25,633 nucleotides of DNA from JAKVAV01 sp047632755 (GCA_047632755.1 JBLIDT010000034.1:1-25633), one strand, 5' to 3'. Numbered from the stretch's first letter, positions 15,901 through 23,688 are shown. The notes: a model not told the origin generated them from the sequence alone. Numbers and translations: made by a program.

Positions 15901-17409
15901 TGGATCAACTCCACCAGTACCCCAATTGAGAGGATCTGTATCTCCAGGGAACATAAAGTCAGCTGTGAGTGCACTTCCACCTGGCGCATACCCTTGGCCT
16001 CCAAAAGTCATTGGGGTTTGGTCTCTCCAAATACCTCTCATCATTTGGTAATACTGAACTGCAATAGAAGGACCTTGCGTAGCAACAGGGCCTCCTGAAT
16101 TTTGATGGTAGATGAATCTGCGCATTCCAAAACGCTCGTTATCTATAATAGAATCCACTCCGTTTGAGGTGAGACTATCTGCGGGATTTCTATAGCCGAT
16201 ACCATTGAGAGCTTCTCCCTCTCCAATACCATATGCGTTATTAATCCCATCAGGATCTTGATAAGGTCCTTCGAAAAAATCAATACCAATCGCAGGCGGT
16301 TGATTTCCATATCCAGGTCCACTGGATGAGCTCCCGTCAAAATTTTCTCCATTGTAGGAATACCCCAATCCTCTTCCAACATCACAACCAACATAGTCAT
16401 CTGCTGGGTTCCCTAAATCAGTATCTACCCATTGCGCAAAGAAAGTTTCCTCAAGTGTTAAGGAACCCCTGTTGATTAATACATAATTACAGAACGTCAT
16501 GTTGTTGATCTCATCGTTGGTATTGAATCCAAACATTTGTGCTTGAATTTCCATTCCGATTGGATCTCCTTGAGATTCAGTGTGGATATTTCCTTTGTCG
16601 TTGAATATCCAAAACATAGAAAAATCACCAAAAAGTGGAACTGGATCTGTAACCAATCTTGTTCTACAATCGATTTCAGAATCCAAATCATACAACGGAT
16701 AATCTCCTTGCAGTGGCTCATACAAACCAGGCGTGGTAAGAATATCTCCAGTTTCAGGATCTCTTAAATCTGCAAAAGGTGCCAAATTAAAACTCTGACC
16801 TAAACCCGTATTTCCATGAGCTGGCCATTCGAGAATTTCTAATGGAATCGAGTACCCATCTTCAAACAAAGGATCTGTACTTGGGTCAATTCCCTGATTA
16901 ATCAATGTATAGAAATAACGGTGCGTCTCTACAATTTGACGTGACATATTAAAAAACTTGTCATACGCCTCGCATGTCTCGTCATCAATCGTGGCAGCGC
17001 CGTCATCAGTAAGAGGGCCTGGCCAAAAGTCATTTCCATTCTGACGAAATCTAACTGCAGCTAGTTTTAAGTTACCAGCAGGATCAGTTCCTCCCATCCA
17101 AAGTGCACCCGCAAAGATGGCATGGTTCCCACCGCCTTCTGGCACCTCATAGAATGGCAAACCGTTACCCCGATCGTACCAAGTGTTTCCACCTGTTTCC
17201 GCTGCGGTTCGAACGTTATTGACAAAAAATTCATTCTGCGTTTGTGCAGGAGAACAGGTTGCCGCTTTAGCCTTTACACCCGATTGTGATGAATTAGACT
17301 TAGGACCTAAATATTCTCGCGCTGATACGCTGGTAGTTAAGCCCAAGAGCAGAGCAGTAAAAATCACGACGATTTTGGACACTCTCATAGTATTTGATTT
17401 AATATTCAT
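12961..17409 (-). CDS. Large secreted protein with T9SS type A sorting domain
   Basis: A 1482-residue exported protein. The signal peptide ends near residue 30 (TTSVSA before REYLG); a start at Met8 is equally possible. The N-terminal third carries recognisable blocks: GALWMGG (101-107), NDFWPGPL (126-133) and DTDLGNPADDYVGCD (329-343), with several acidic loops that could bind calcium. The C-terminal ~99 residues form a sorting-type beta domain: VPNPYY (1385-1390), then KIQVFTVNGTLVRVL, WDLRN and GGIYLIHVSVPG. An unusual tail, MATRPADLRNL, follows the expected end. About nine cysteines are spread through the chain. I do not recognise an enzyme domain; an adhesive or substrate-capturing surface protein is a guess. 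It starts 6 nt after the TonB receptor stop and precedes the PorV-like gene, so all three are one operon. Confidence 0.85.
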   Translation of the reverse strand: MNIKSNTMRVSKIVVIFTALLLGLTTSVSAREYLGPKSNSSQSGVKAKAATCSPAQTQNEFFVNNVRTAAETGGNTWYDRGNGLPFYEVPEGGGNHAIFAGALWMGGTDPAGNLKLAAVRFRQNGNDFWPGPLTDDGAATIDDETCEAYDKFFNMSRQIVETHRYFYTLINQGIDPSTDPLFEDGYSIPLEILEWPAHGNTGLGQSFNLAPFADLRDPETGDILTTPGLYEPLQGDYPLYDLDSEIDCRTRLVTDPVPLFGDFSMFWIFNDKGNIHTESQGDPIGMEIQAQMFGFNTNDEINNMTFCNYVLINRGSLTLEETFFAQWVDTDLGNPADDYVGCDVGRGLGYSYNGENFDGSSSSGPGYGNQPPAIGIDFFEGPYQDPDGINNAYGIGEGEALNGIGYRNPADSLTSNGVDSIIDNERFGMRRFIYHQNSGGPVATQGPSIAVQYYQMMRGIWRDQTPMTFGGQGYAPGGSALTADFMFPGDTDPLNWGTGGVDPNYSTAGGWTEENEGNAAEDRRFLQSAGPFTLDPGEFNNITVGAVFARATTGGPFASVNSVFIADDKAQALFENCFRLLSGPDAPDMTIQELDKTLIFYLRNTNALSNNLGELYTEIDPTIPEFDTEGNAYDRTYDFQGYQIYQLRDSEVATGDLEKPELARLLIQFDIEDTDASGEPIGQIINFEFDEQIGLSVPTEKVNGQNEGISHSFQVTTDLFAQGDNRLINFKKYYFLAVAYGYNEYEPYNPDPNNPTGQAAPYLVGRSSATGAISPVVAIPSKPAPRTFGTVANSSYGDGLPITRIEGTGNGGNELRLTQATIDNIMDSAPYKADTLVYETGFGPLNAKIVDPLNVRSADFVLKFYNDVDEEGNYTGEFNDSRWFLIDKSNPNDTIFSENSIRVANEQIIPEYGISVEIGQYQYEVANPQGASIKFSPALLNSSITYSSQGGEWLSAVNDQEGFSYLNWIRSGTVTTETPEGEEPCYLPEVVDPTNPFPFPLDAFWDDKLGLDDRQVYEDVVDGALAPAHLVYQNNCGLGPFNSIAESQSRTNTSNRDMTDLSSIQIFITPDKNLWSRAPVFEMQHDPAFSQLGAEKMLLRGALSVDKNGINQAEEGVNLDEASYFGEQVYTTEYVDDLISDLDEDELNALLIAIDNEYPTLNVVEGVGSESAFFPYRLEGLSFGMGWFPGYAINIETGERLNMGFAENSFFGSDNGRDMLWNPSTRISSPLGQQLFLGGEHYYYVFDNNALYNNDEDEFPMYDSGKFAFDAFTTGSSGDRRDTYKALEWVGFPLLSRGFEYLSPQEGLVPGEVIISASVAQPYQPYATAVEELGDASLPFVPVDESFELSDNQWYPMYEFSTSGSEVMVNQQEVAEEALNLIDIVPNPYYAYSSYEQSRVDNRVKFVNLPPECKIQVFTVNGTLVRVLEKDNPNTFLEWDLRNEAFIPVAGGIYLIHVSVPGVGERVLKFFMATRPADLRNL

Positions 17410-17415
17410 TCTTAA

Positions 17416-20400
17416 TTAAAAGTCAAGTCTCACACCCACTTGGATCGTCCTGGGAACTGAAAAGTTAAAAGGGTTATTTACCTTCAAAGCATACATTTGA
17501 CGGAATGCTTCTGGATCGATTTGCGCCTCGATATTGGGCTGGAATCTTGGTGATTCTAAGTAACCGTCATTGTCAGCGTTTCCTGTAAATCGGTAAACGT
17601 TGACAATATTCAAAGTGTTCAAGACATTGTTAACAAGCAAGTAAGCATTCAAGAAGGCCTTCTTCTTCTCTTCGCCTTTTCCAAGCTTCAATTCCCACGA
17701 CTTGTCGATTTGTGCGTTAACATTAAATTGCCATGGAAGTCTGGAACCGTTTACCAAACCTTCTAGCTGCGGAGAACCTCCTCCACCGATAAGTTGGGTG
17801 CCAGTAACCAATCTTTGCTGAGAATACGGGGTTCCCGAACCAAGTGTACTTACTAAATTCAAACCTGAATTTGCCAGGATTTGTTTACCGCCAACTGTAG
17901 GTCCATTGTAATCCGCACCAGATCCGTATCGGTAATCAAAAGTTGTAATCAACAAGTGTCTCTGATCTCTAGTTGTCGGGAAGATCACACGAAGGTTAGG
18001 TTCCCCTGAATTAACCAAGTTGATCGCAGACCCAGCATTTGAGCCGGTAGCAGAAGCAAACTGCAGGGTATAAGCAACGCGAAGCGTCACATTACCTGTT
18101 CTTCGCAGGTCATATGTCAAAGTAAGACCCTTCACTGTTCCGAAATCGAAATTGTCAAACGAGTTGTAAGAGACTGGGTATGCCTCAAGCAAATTACGAA
18201 CTTGAATCTCATCACGTGTTTCGCGGTAGAATGCCGCAATCTTCAACGACGAAGTTCTCGATAACACTTGCTGGAAACCCAACTCGTAATCGATGGTTGT
18301 CGTAGGACGTAAGTTAGGATTTGCGATAGCCGTTTGACCAATATTCTGAATAAAGAGGTAGTTGATAGGGTTATTGATATTCTGCCCTGTTGGTCTTTGC
18401 GTCAACACATCGTAGTGAGCAAAGAAAACTGCCTCATCTGATATTGGAAACGAGAAAGAGATACGAGGCATTATATTCCATTGTGGATCATAATCTTCGA
18501 AAGCACCTGAATTCAAGTCCTCACCTACCGCATCAGGATCAGCAAGAAGAGGTGCGATACCAGAGCGCGTTCTAATGGCACGTGGATCAGGGATTTCAAC
18601 ACCTTGAGCATTGTACCATGTATTTCCGTCGCGGTATCCGTTAATCGAAGTTGGATTTTGAAGATCGTTCACATAAACTACCCAATCGTCTCCAACTACT
18701 GAAGGATGTTGACGAATCTCATCAGGCAATACTCTGCCTCCTTCACCACCACCTTGAGTATCCTGAACAGTCAATGCTTCTCCGATCACAAACTGATCTT
18801 TAAGAACTGACTGGTTGGCATCGTAACGGTCAACTCTCAAACCAACGTTAAAGATGATATCGTCGAAAGTGAACTTATCCATGATATAACCCGCTATATA
18901 AATAGGCTCGAAAGCAGCAATTGGTCGAGTCAAATCGCCATTGGCATCTCTTTCTGTAAAGAAATCATCGATGGTAGGTCGACCACCCGAAAGACGATCT
19001 CCTTTATAATCATAACCGTAGTAAGAAACCAGATTATTTCCTTGGTTTAATAATTCATCAGCACTAAACATGTCAAGTTCGAATAGCTCAGGATCCAGCG
19101 CGTCCACGTAGATGATGTCATCTCCATTTGGGTTAAGACCTAAAGATGTTCTTAGGTTTCTGTCAAAAGTCTGTTGGTCATTCAAACTGATGATTCTATC
19201 GTAAGTGAAGAAAGGATAGATACCAAGACCTGTTATTGTGTCAGAAGGTGAACTAGTGTCAAACTGTTGCAAGTGCGCATTGGTGTATTGGCGGGCTAAA
19301 TTCCAAAGTCCTATCGGAGCAGCACTGAAGTTTCTTTCTGTGTATTGCTCAAATTCAAAACCAAGAGTTATTGCGTGGTTCCCAATATCAGCAGAACCAG
19401 AACCTGTAATCCTGAATTGATTGATATCAAATGTTTGGTACGTTCCAAAAGGAGTACCGATGGGATTGTACAAGCTAAAGATAGATGCAGGTGTTCTTCC
19501 GTTTCTCAAACCACCTGAAGCATCAATTTGATCTTCCGTTACTACTGGAATACCACTCTCATTAAAGAATTGGTATAGATCAGAAGTGTAAGAGGCCAAG
19601 TCAGAATTCACATCGCTTGGGGTAAACAGAATTTCTCTGGGAACAAATCCGTTTTGGTAGAAACCAGCTGTCTGGATGGTGTCATTTGCCTCTAAAAAAC
19701 TATAGAAAGGCTGCTCGTTTGTTTCAAACTTGCCCACGTAACCGTAGTTAAAGAGGTTGTCCTGATGTCTTGGATCTTCCGTGCGACCATTGATCTGGCT
19801 GTAATCTACCATGAGCGAGTAAAAAGCATTCTTTACCAAACCGCCTTCTTCCTCCTGACTATTCGCAAATCGTTGGGTAAAACGTCCAAAAACCCTGAAG
19901 GTCTGATTTGTGGATTCACCGTTATTCGCAGAATTGAATAAGCTATTGTTGTAGCTCCACGCTCTGTTTTTAGAATAGTCATACGTACCTCCAAAAGACA
20001 AATCAATATTCGGAGTCGTTGCCACATCTAACTTAGTCGTAAGAGATATAGCTTGAAGCCTATCGTTCTGTCGAGCAGGAATCTCTTCCCAATCACTTGA
20101 CCTTAAAAATTCTGAATTGCTATTTACCTGTACTTGAGGAGCGAATTGGGTAGCAGGAGTAGGATTTCCGTCTTCACCAATAAAAACACCTCCAAGCCCA
20201 GTCAAAGTTCCACCTTCTTGTAAGGTGAAGTTTAAAGGATCAGCAACCAAACGATCGCGTGTTTCGTCGGTAATTCTAAAAGACCCTGTCGACAAAGGAC
20301 GGTTGTCCATAAAATTTCTGTAGTTGGCAGAAAGAAAAAAGCCGAGTAAAGGTCTATCCTTATTGCCTTCAGCATCTTTTTTCCAAAGAAGAGGACCTGA

Positions 20401-21189
20401 AAGAACACCTTCAATTTGAGTTTGAGAATAGCGGTCAAGACCGATACCGTCTCCATCTTCATTTGCAAAACCTGAGGTTAAAACGTCGATGCCCCCAAAC
20501 CATTGGCTGCTGGCACCACGTGTGGTGATGGCAATAATACCACCTGTAGCGTCACCGTAATTTGCGGGTATACCACCTGTCATTACCTGAACTTCCTCAA
20601 TAGCGGCTTTTGGCAAGTTTGTGTTTCCACGAATCTTTATTCCATCGATGTAATAGAAAGTATTCCCTTCACGTGCTCCCCGAATAGAAGTACCATTGGC
20701 ATTCTCCTGAACACCCCCTACCGTAGCGGCAATTGAGTTCGCACTTCGTCCAGGCATTTTCTTAATGTCTTCACGACTAACCGTACCTCCCGAAGATCCT
20801 CCATCTTTATCTATAAGAGGAACGGTGTACTCGATAATTTCGAATTCCTCTAATCGGACACCGGCATCAAGTTCGATATCAACGAAAGTGATTTTACCGT
20901 TATTGATTTGAACTCCCTCAATTTTTTTCGCGTTGTAACCAACGTATGAAATGAGCACGTCGTAGACACCGGGTTGAATTGGTTTAATGGTATACTTTCC
21001 ATCAAAATCCGTGGCACTCCCGGTGACTTGTCGGTCCCCTTTTTGAAGTACAATGTTTACAAAAGGAAGGGGTTCGCCCGTTTCCGAATCTTTTAACGTT
21101 CCTTTCAAAGTACCCGATCCAACTTGGGCAAACAATGAATTAGAGAATATAAGGAATATAAATCCCAGTAAGTAGAGGTTACGCACCAT
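17416..21189 (-). CDS. TonB-dependent receptor with carboxypeptidase-regulatory-like domain
   Basis: A 1257-residue outer-membrane receptor. Start chosen at the ATG at 21189-21187 because it opens a clean signal peptide (MVRNLYLLGFIFLIFSNSLFAQ); the longer frame to 21285 adds 32 residues lacking such character. Residues about 26-110 are a CarboxypepD_reg-like beta domain (GTLKGTLKDSETGEPLPFVNI...DFDGKYTI...SYVGY). The plug follows at about 130-225 (MPGRSANSIAATVGGVQ, then GTSIRGAREGNTFYYIDGI and GGIPANYGDATGGIIAITTRG). The rest is the 22-strand barrel, ending in the aromatic QVGVRLDF. It lacks the SusC motif and no SusD partner is adjacent, so it is an Oar-like receptor rather than a SusCD pair. 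The ligand is unknown; the downstream T9SS cargo may be a co-acting surface component. Confidence 0.94.
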   Translation of the reverse strand: MVRNLYLLGFIFLIFSNSLFAQVGSGTLKGTLKDSETGEPLPFVNIVLQKGDRQVTGSATDFDGKYTIKPIQPGVYDVLISYVGYNAKKIEGVQINNGKITFVDIELDAGVRLEEFEIIEYTVPLIDKDGGSSGGTVSREDIKKMPGRSANSIAATVGGVQENANGTSIRGAREGNTFYYIDGIKIRGNTNLPKAAIEEVQVMTGGIPANYGDATGGIIAITTRGASSQWFGGIDVLTSGFANEDGDGIGLDRYSQTQIEGVLSGPLLWKKDAEGNKDRPLLGFFLSANYRNFMDNRPLSTGSFRITDETRDRLVADPLNFTLQEGGTLTGLGGVFIGEDGNPTPATQFAPQVQVNSNSEFLRSSDWEEIPARQNDRLQAISLTTKLDVATTPNIDLSFGGTYDYSKNRAWSYNNSLFNSANNGESTNQTFRVFGRFTQRFANSQEEEGGLVKNAFYSLMVDYSQINGRTEDPRHQDNLFNYGYVGKFETNEQPFYSFLEANDTIQTAGFYQNGFVPREILFTPSDVNSDLASYTSDLYQFFNESGIPVVTEDQIDASGGLRNGRTPASIFSLYNPIGTPFGTYQTFDINQFRITGSGSADIGNHAITLGFEFEQYTERNFSAAPIGLWNLARQYTNAHLQQFDTSSPSDTITGLGIYPFFTYDRIISLNDQQTFDRNLRTSLGLNPNGDDIIYVDALDPELFELDMFSADELLNQGNNLVSYYGYDYKGDRLSGGRPTIDDFFTERDANGDLTRPIAAFEPIYIAGYIMDKFTFDDIIFNVGLRVDRYDANQSVLKDQFVIGEALTVQDTQGGGEGGRVLPDEIRQHPSVVGDDWVVYVNDLQNPTSINGYRDGNTWYNAQGVEIPDPRAIRTRSGIAPLLADPDAVGEDLNSGAFEDYDPQWNIMPRISFSFPISDEAVFFAHYDVLTQRPTGQNINNPINYLFIQNIGQTAIANPNLRPTTTIDYELGFQQVLSRTSSLKIAAFYRETRDEIQVRNLLEAYPVSYNSFDNFDFGTVKGLTLTYDLRRTGNVTLRVAYTLQFASATGSNAGSAINLVNSGEPNLRVIFPTTRDQRHLLITTFDYRYGSGADYNGPTVGGKQILANSGLNLVSTLGSGTPYSQQRLVTGTQLIGGGGSPQLEGLVNGSRLPWQFNVNAQIDKSWELKLGKGEEKKKAFLNAYLLVNNVLNTLNIVNVYRFTGNADNDGYLESPRFQPNIEAQIDPEAFRQMYALKVNNPFNFSVPRTIQVGVRLDF

Positions 21190-21231
21190 AAATCTCGGTT
21201 TACAATTTTTAACTTTTTCGCAACAAGGCCG

Positions 21232-21264
21232 TAAATATATATAATTTTGATTCACTTCAACAAA
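21232..21264 (-). promoter_or_regulatory. Candidate promoter of the TonB receptor operon
   Basis: On the minus strand TTTG (21264-21261) is followed after 21 nt by TATATTTA (21239-21232), a 7/8 match to TAnnTTTG. An alternative TTG gives 18-nt spacing. The box lies 42 nt upstream of the chosen ATG, consistent with that start. Confidence 0.45.
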
Positions 21265-21325
21265 GCGCCAAACACGGCATAACAATCAATACTTATTTTT
21301 ACAAACCAAGCTTCTGACAGCTAAT

Positions 21326-21373
21326 GGTTAAGGGCTGAAATTAACCCTGAACAGAGAACGATAGTTTCTCTGT
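21326..21373. repeat. Two adjacent inverted repeats upstream of the TonB receptor operon
   Basis: The first has arms GGTTAA (21326-21331) and TTAACC (21341-21346). The second has perfect 8-nt arms ACAGAGAA (21351-21358) and TTCTCTGT (21366-21373) around a 7-nt loop. Neither is followed by a T run on either strand. They lie in the 282-nt gap 21190-21471, between the end of the small basic protein gene and the receptor promoter. They could be a regulator site, a weak terminator or chance. Confidence 0.35.
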
Positions 21374-21471
21374 CGAAAGCCTAAAGATAAGGTGAGAAAC
21401 TGGTTCTGGACAAGGAAAACCCAAAAACGAATTCACAAATCTTTACATCTCAGGGGAATCCTAAATGAGAT

Positions 21472-21786
21472 TTACCGAGGCTTTTTGGTGAAAAGCCGAG
21501 TGAAGAAGCCATCTTCATTCTTATCCCGTTTCACACGTCTCATTCGGCGTTCGCTCTTTTTCATCTGCTTCTTCGTTTGCTTGGTCTGAATTTCTTGGTG
21601 CTTTTCCCGCATCTTCTCCATAGCCTCAGCATCTTGCTCCCCTCTGTCTTCTTGTAGCTTTTTAAACTCTTTGTATTGCTTCTTGGTCTTAACAGGTTTC
21701 TCTTTCTGAGCTGAAGCACTTATGGAGATAAGCATCCCTGCGACGAGGATAATTAAAATGCGAAGTCTATTTTTGCGTTGTACCAT
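21472..21786 (-). CDS. Small, highly basic exported protein of unknown function
   Basis: A 104-residue protein with a convincing signal peptide (MVQRKNRLRI, hydrophobic core ILVAGMLISI, cleavage ASA before QKEKP). The mature chain of about 78 residues has roughly 28 Lys/Arg against 14 Asp/Glu and almost no hydrophobics until the C-terminal GFFTRLFTKKPR, so it is probably a long helix or disordered. I recognise no family. Its ATG shares the CATG at 21784-21787 with the divergent lipoprotein gene. A possible -7 box (TATATTTT, 21803-21796, 7/8) lies upstream inside that gene. The signal peptide and codon pattern argue for a real gene, but it could be poorly conserved. Periplasmic or surface location and binding to an anionic polymer are inference. 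Confidence 0.65.
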   Translation of the reverse strand: MVQRKNRLRILIILVAGMLISISASAQKEKPVKTKKQYKEFKKLQEDRGEQDAEAMEKMREKHQEIQTKQTKKQMKKSERRMRRVKRDKNEDGFFTRLFTKKPR

Positions 21787-22252
21787 GATGAGTGAAAAAT
21801 ATAGAAGTTTGAAACGTCTCCTTACTATTGGAAGTCTTCCATTGATATTCGTATTTATCTTAACGACGAGTTGTCGGAATGACGACGAAGACGAAAGGGT
21901 TCCAAGAATTCAGACTGATATTACTCTAAACTTAAACCTGCCCGAATATAATATTCTCTTGAATCCTGGAGGTTGGCTTTATTTAACGGGCGGCTCCAGA
22001 GGCATTATTGTTTACCGGGTCAATAATGATGAATTTTCGGCATTCGATAGGCATTGTACCTTTAACGTTCCAGAAGCATGTCGGGTATTTGTAGATGAGA
22101 ATTCAGGTCTGACGGCGGGCGACACTTTGTGCTGCGGATCTATTTTTGAAATTATTACAGGAAATGTGGTGCAAGGTCCCGCCCAATTTCAGTTGCAGCC
22201 ATTCCAGACTCAGTTCAATCAGAATTCAGACATCCTAAGGATTTTTAATTGA
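21785..22252 (+). CDS. Rieske-fold-like lipoprotein lacking cluster histidines
   Basis: A 155-residue envelope lipoprotein. An N-terminal basic stretch and hydrophobic segment end at Cys30 (FILTTSC), followed by an acidic NDDEDE tether. Residues 60-155 resemble the Rieske fold of Bacteroidota: LNPGGWLYLTGGSRGIIVYRV, EFSAFDRHCTFN, DTLCCGSIFEIITGNVVQGPAQFQL. In a true Rieske centre the two loops read CxH and CxxH; here they read CTF (91-93) and CCGS (116-119), so both histidine ligands are missing and no normal 2Fe-2S cluster is expected. The start could be ATG 21785, ATG 21788 or TTG 21809; the frame upstream to 21722 lies inside the divergent gene and is rejected. Probably terminated by the hairpin at 22323-22352. 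Confidence 0.72.
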   Translation: MMSEKYRSLKRLLTIGSLPLIFVFILTTSCRNDDEDERVPRIQTDITLNLNLPEYNILLNPGGWLYLTGGSRGIIVYRVNNDEFSAFDRHCTFNVPEACRVFVDENSGLTAGDTLCCGSIFEIITGNVVQGPAQFQLQPFQTQFNQNSDILRIFN

Positions 22253-22322
22253 GAACTGGCGCTGCCTATTTGGAACAGAGTATTGAGACTAAGCGCAGAC
22301 TTACTGAAAAAATTTCGTAAAA

Positions 22323-22352
22323 AAAAGGCCGCTTCAAATGAAGCGGCCTTTT
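22323..22352. terminator. Strong bidirectional terminator
   Basis: A 13-bp perfect stem, AAAAGGCCGCTTC (22323-22335) with GAAGCGGCCTTTT (22340-22352), encloses the loop AAAT. A run of T follows on the plus strand (22355-22363) and the A run upstream supplies a U tract on the minus strand. It serves the convergent Rieske-like lipoprotein gene (plus) and ahcY (minus). Confidence 0.93.
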
Positions 22353-22377
22353 GATTTTTTTTTCAGAATAGTATCGA

Positions 22378-23688
22378 TTAGTATCGGTACTCATCATTTT
22401 TGAAGGGACCATCAACTGTCACGCCGATATAGTCTGCTTGGTCTTTACTCAAGGTCTCAAGCACAACACCTATTTTACTTAAGTGAAGCCTAGCCACTTT
22501 TTCATCCAAGTGCTTTGGCAAAGTGTATACTTTATTCTCGTACTGATCTGTATTGTTCCACAATTCCAATTGAGCCAACGTTTGGTTCGTGAAGGAATTT
22601 GACATTACAAATGAAGGATGTCCAGTTGCACAACCCAAGTTTACCAATCGACCTTCGGCCAAAAGGATAAGATCCTTGTTATTGTGTCGGTACATATCTA
22701 CTTGGGGCTTGATGTTGGTGTGCTCCCAATTCTTCTTCAAGTAAGCCACGTCAATCTCATTGTCAAAGTGACCAATGTTGCAAACGATCGCTTTGTCCTT
22801 CATTGCTTTGAAGTGCTCTTCGTTGATGATGTCCTTGTTTCCTGTAGCGGTCACAACGATATCAGATTCAGCCACAGCGTCGATCATTCTCTTTACCTCA
22901 AAACCATCCATTGCGGCCTGAAGTGCACAAATAGGGTCAACTTCGGTAACGATAACTCTGGCACCTGCACCTTTCAACGAAGCAGCAGAACCTTTCCCAA
23001 CATCTCCGTATCCAGCAACGACAGCAACTTTTCCAGCCATCATTACATCAGTGGCACGACGTATGGCGTCTACCAACGATTCTTTACAACCGTATTTGTT
23101 GTCAAATTTAGATTTGGTAACAGAGTCATTCACGTTGATCGCTGGCATTGGAAGTGTTCCGTTGCGCATGCGCTCGTATAAACGGTGCACACCTGTAGTC
23201 GTTTCTTCAGAAAGACCTTTAATGGCATCTATCAACTCAGGATAGTTGTCCAATACCATATTAGTAAGGTCACCTCCGTCGTCTAGAATCATGTTCAAAG
23301 GCTGTCCATCAGGGAAAATGATTGTCTGCTCAATGCACCAGTCAAATTCTTCATCGGTCATTCCTTTCCATGCGTAAACAGGAACCCCTGTTTCTGCGAT
23401 TGCCGCAGCTGCGTGGTCTTGTGTAGAGAAAATGTTGCAGCTTGACCAAGTCACATCTGCTCCCAATTCTACCAATGTCTCAATCAACACTGCAGTCTGC
23501 ACGGTCATGTGCAGGCAACCCGCAATGCGCGCACCTTTTAAAGGCTTATCCTTTCCGTACTCTTCTCTCAATGCCATTAGTCCTGGCATTTCAGCTTCTG
23601 CAAGCTGAATTTCCTTCCTTCCCCAGTCGGCTAGGGTGATGTCCTTAACTTTATAAGGTAATTTTTGTGTTTGGGCAGAATTACTCAT
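22378..23688 (-). CDS. ahcY: S-adenosylhomocysteine hydrolase
   Basis: Cytoplasmic NAD-dependent enzyme that splits S-adenosylhomocysteine into adenosine and homocysteine, clearing the inhibitor made by all SAM methyltransferases. At 436 residues it has the normal length. Substrate-domain motifs include SCNIFSTQDHAAAAIA (83-98), DDGGDLTN (137-144) and NVNDSVTKSKFDN (186-198) with the conserved Lys192 and Asp196. The NAD-binding Rossmann loop is GYGDVGKGSAASLKGAGA (226-243), followed by Glu249 of TEVDP, which favours NAD. NIGHFDNEID follows, and the C-terminal KNDEYRY carries the Lys and Tyr that reach into the neighbouring subunit. It is transcribed alone from the TATCTTTG at 23718-23725 to the terminator at 22323-22352. 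No SAH riboswitch has room in its short leader. Confidence 0.98.
   Translation of the reverse strand: MSNSAQTQKLPYKVKDITLADWGRKEIQLAEAEMPGLMALREEYGKDKPLKGARIAGCLHMTVQTAVLIETLVELGADVTWSSCNIFSTQDHAAAAIAETGVPVYAWKGMTDEEFDWCIEQTIIFPDGQPLNMILDDGGDLTNMVLDNYPELIDAIKGLSEETTTGVHRLYERMRNGTLPMPAINVNDSVTKSKFDNKYGCKESLVDAIRRATDVMMAGKVAVVAGYGDVGKGSAASLKGAGARVIVTEVDPICALQAAMDGFEVKRMIDAVAESDIVVTATGNKDIINEEHFKAMKDKAIVCNIGHFDNEIDVAYLKKNWEHTNIKPQVDMYRHNNKDLILLAEGRLVNLGCATGHPSFVMSNSFTNQTLAQLELWNNTDQYENKVYTLPKHLDEKVARLHLSKIGVVLETLSKDQADYIGVTVDGPFKNDEYRY

Noticed and set aside
17416..21189. SusC-like receptor of a polysaccharide utilisation locus
   Set aside because: No SusD lipoprotein, glycoside hydrolase or SusC-specific motif is present; the neighbours are a T9SS cargo and a PorV-like protein.
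21190..21285. TonB receptor start at 21285
   Set aside because: The added 32 residues precede a complete signal peptide, and the region contains the likely promoter.
21479..21497. GGCTTTT/AAAAGCC inverted repeat at the end of the small basic protein gene, considered as a terminator
   Set aside because: No T run follows on the minus strand and the stem overlaps the coding end, so it is not a convincing terminator.
21722..21784. Lipoprotein start at 21722
   Set aside because: It lies within the signal-peptide coding region of the divergent small protein, and it would put about 50 residues ahead of the lipobox cysteine.
22618..23181. 187-codon plus-strand frame inside ahcY
   Set aside because: Antisense of a highly conserved enzyme; composition is Ser/Val/His-rich shadow sequence without any motif.
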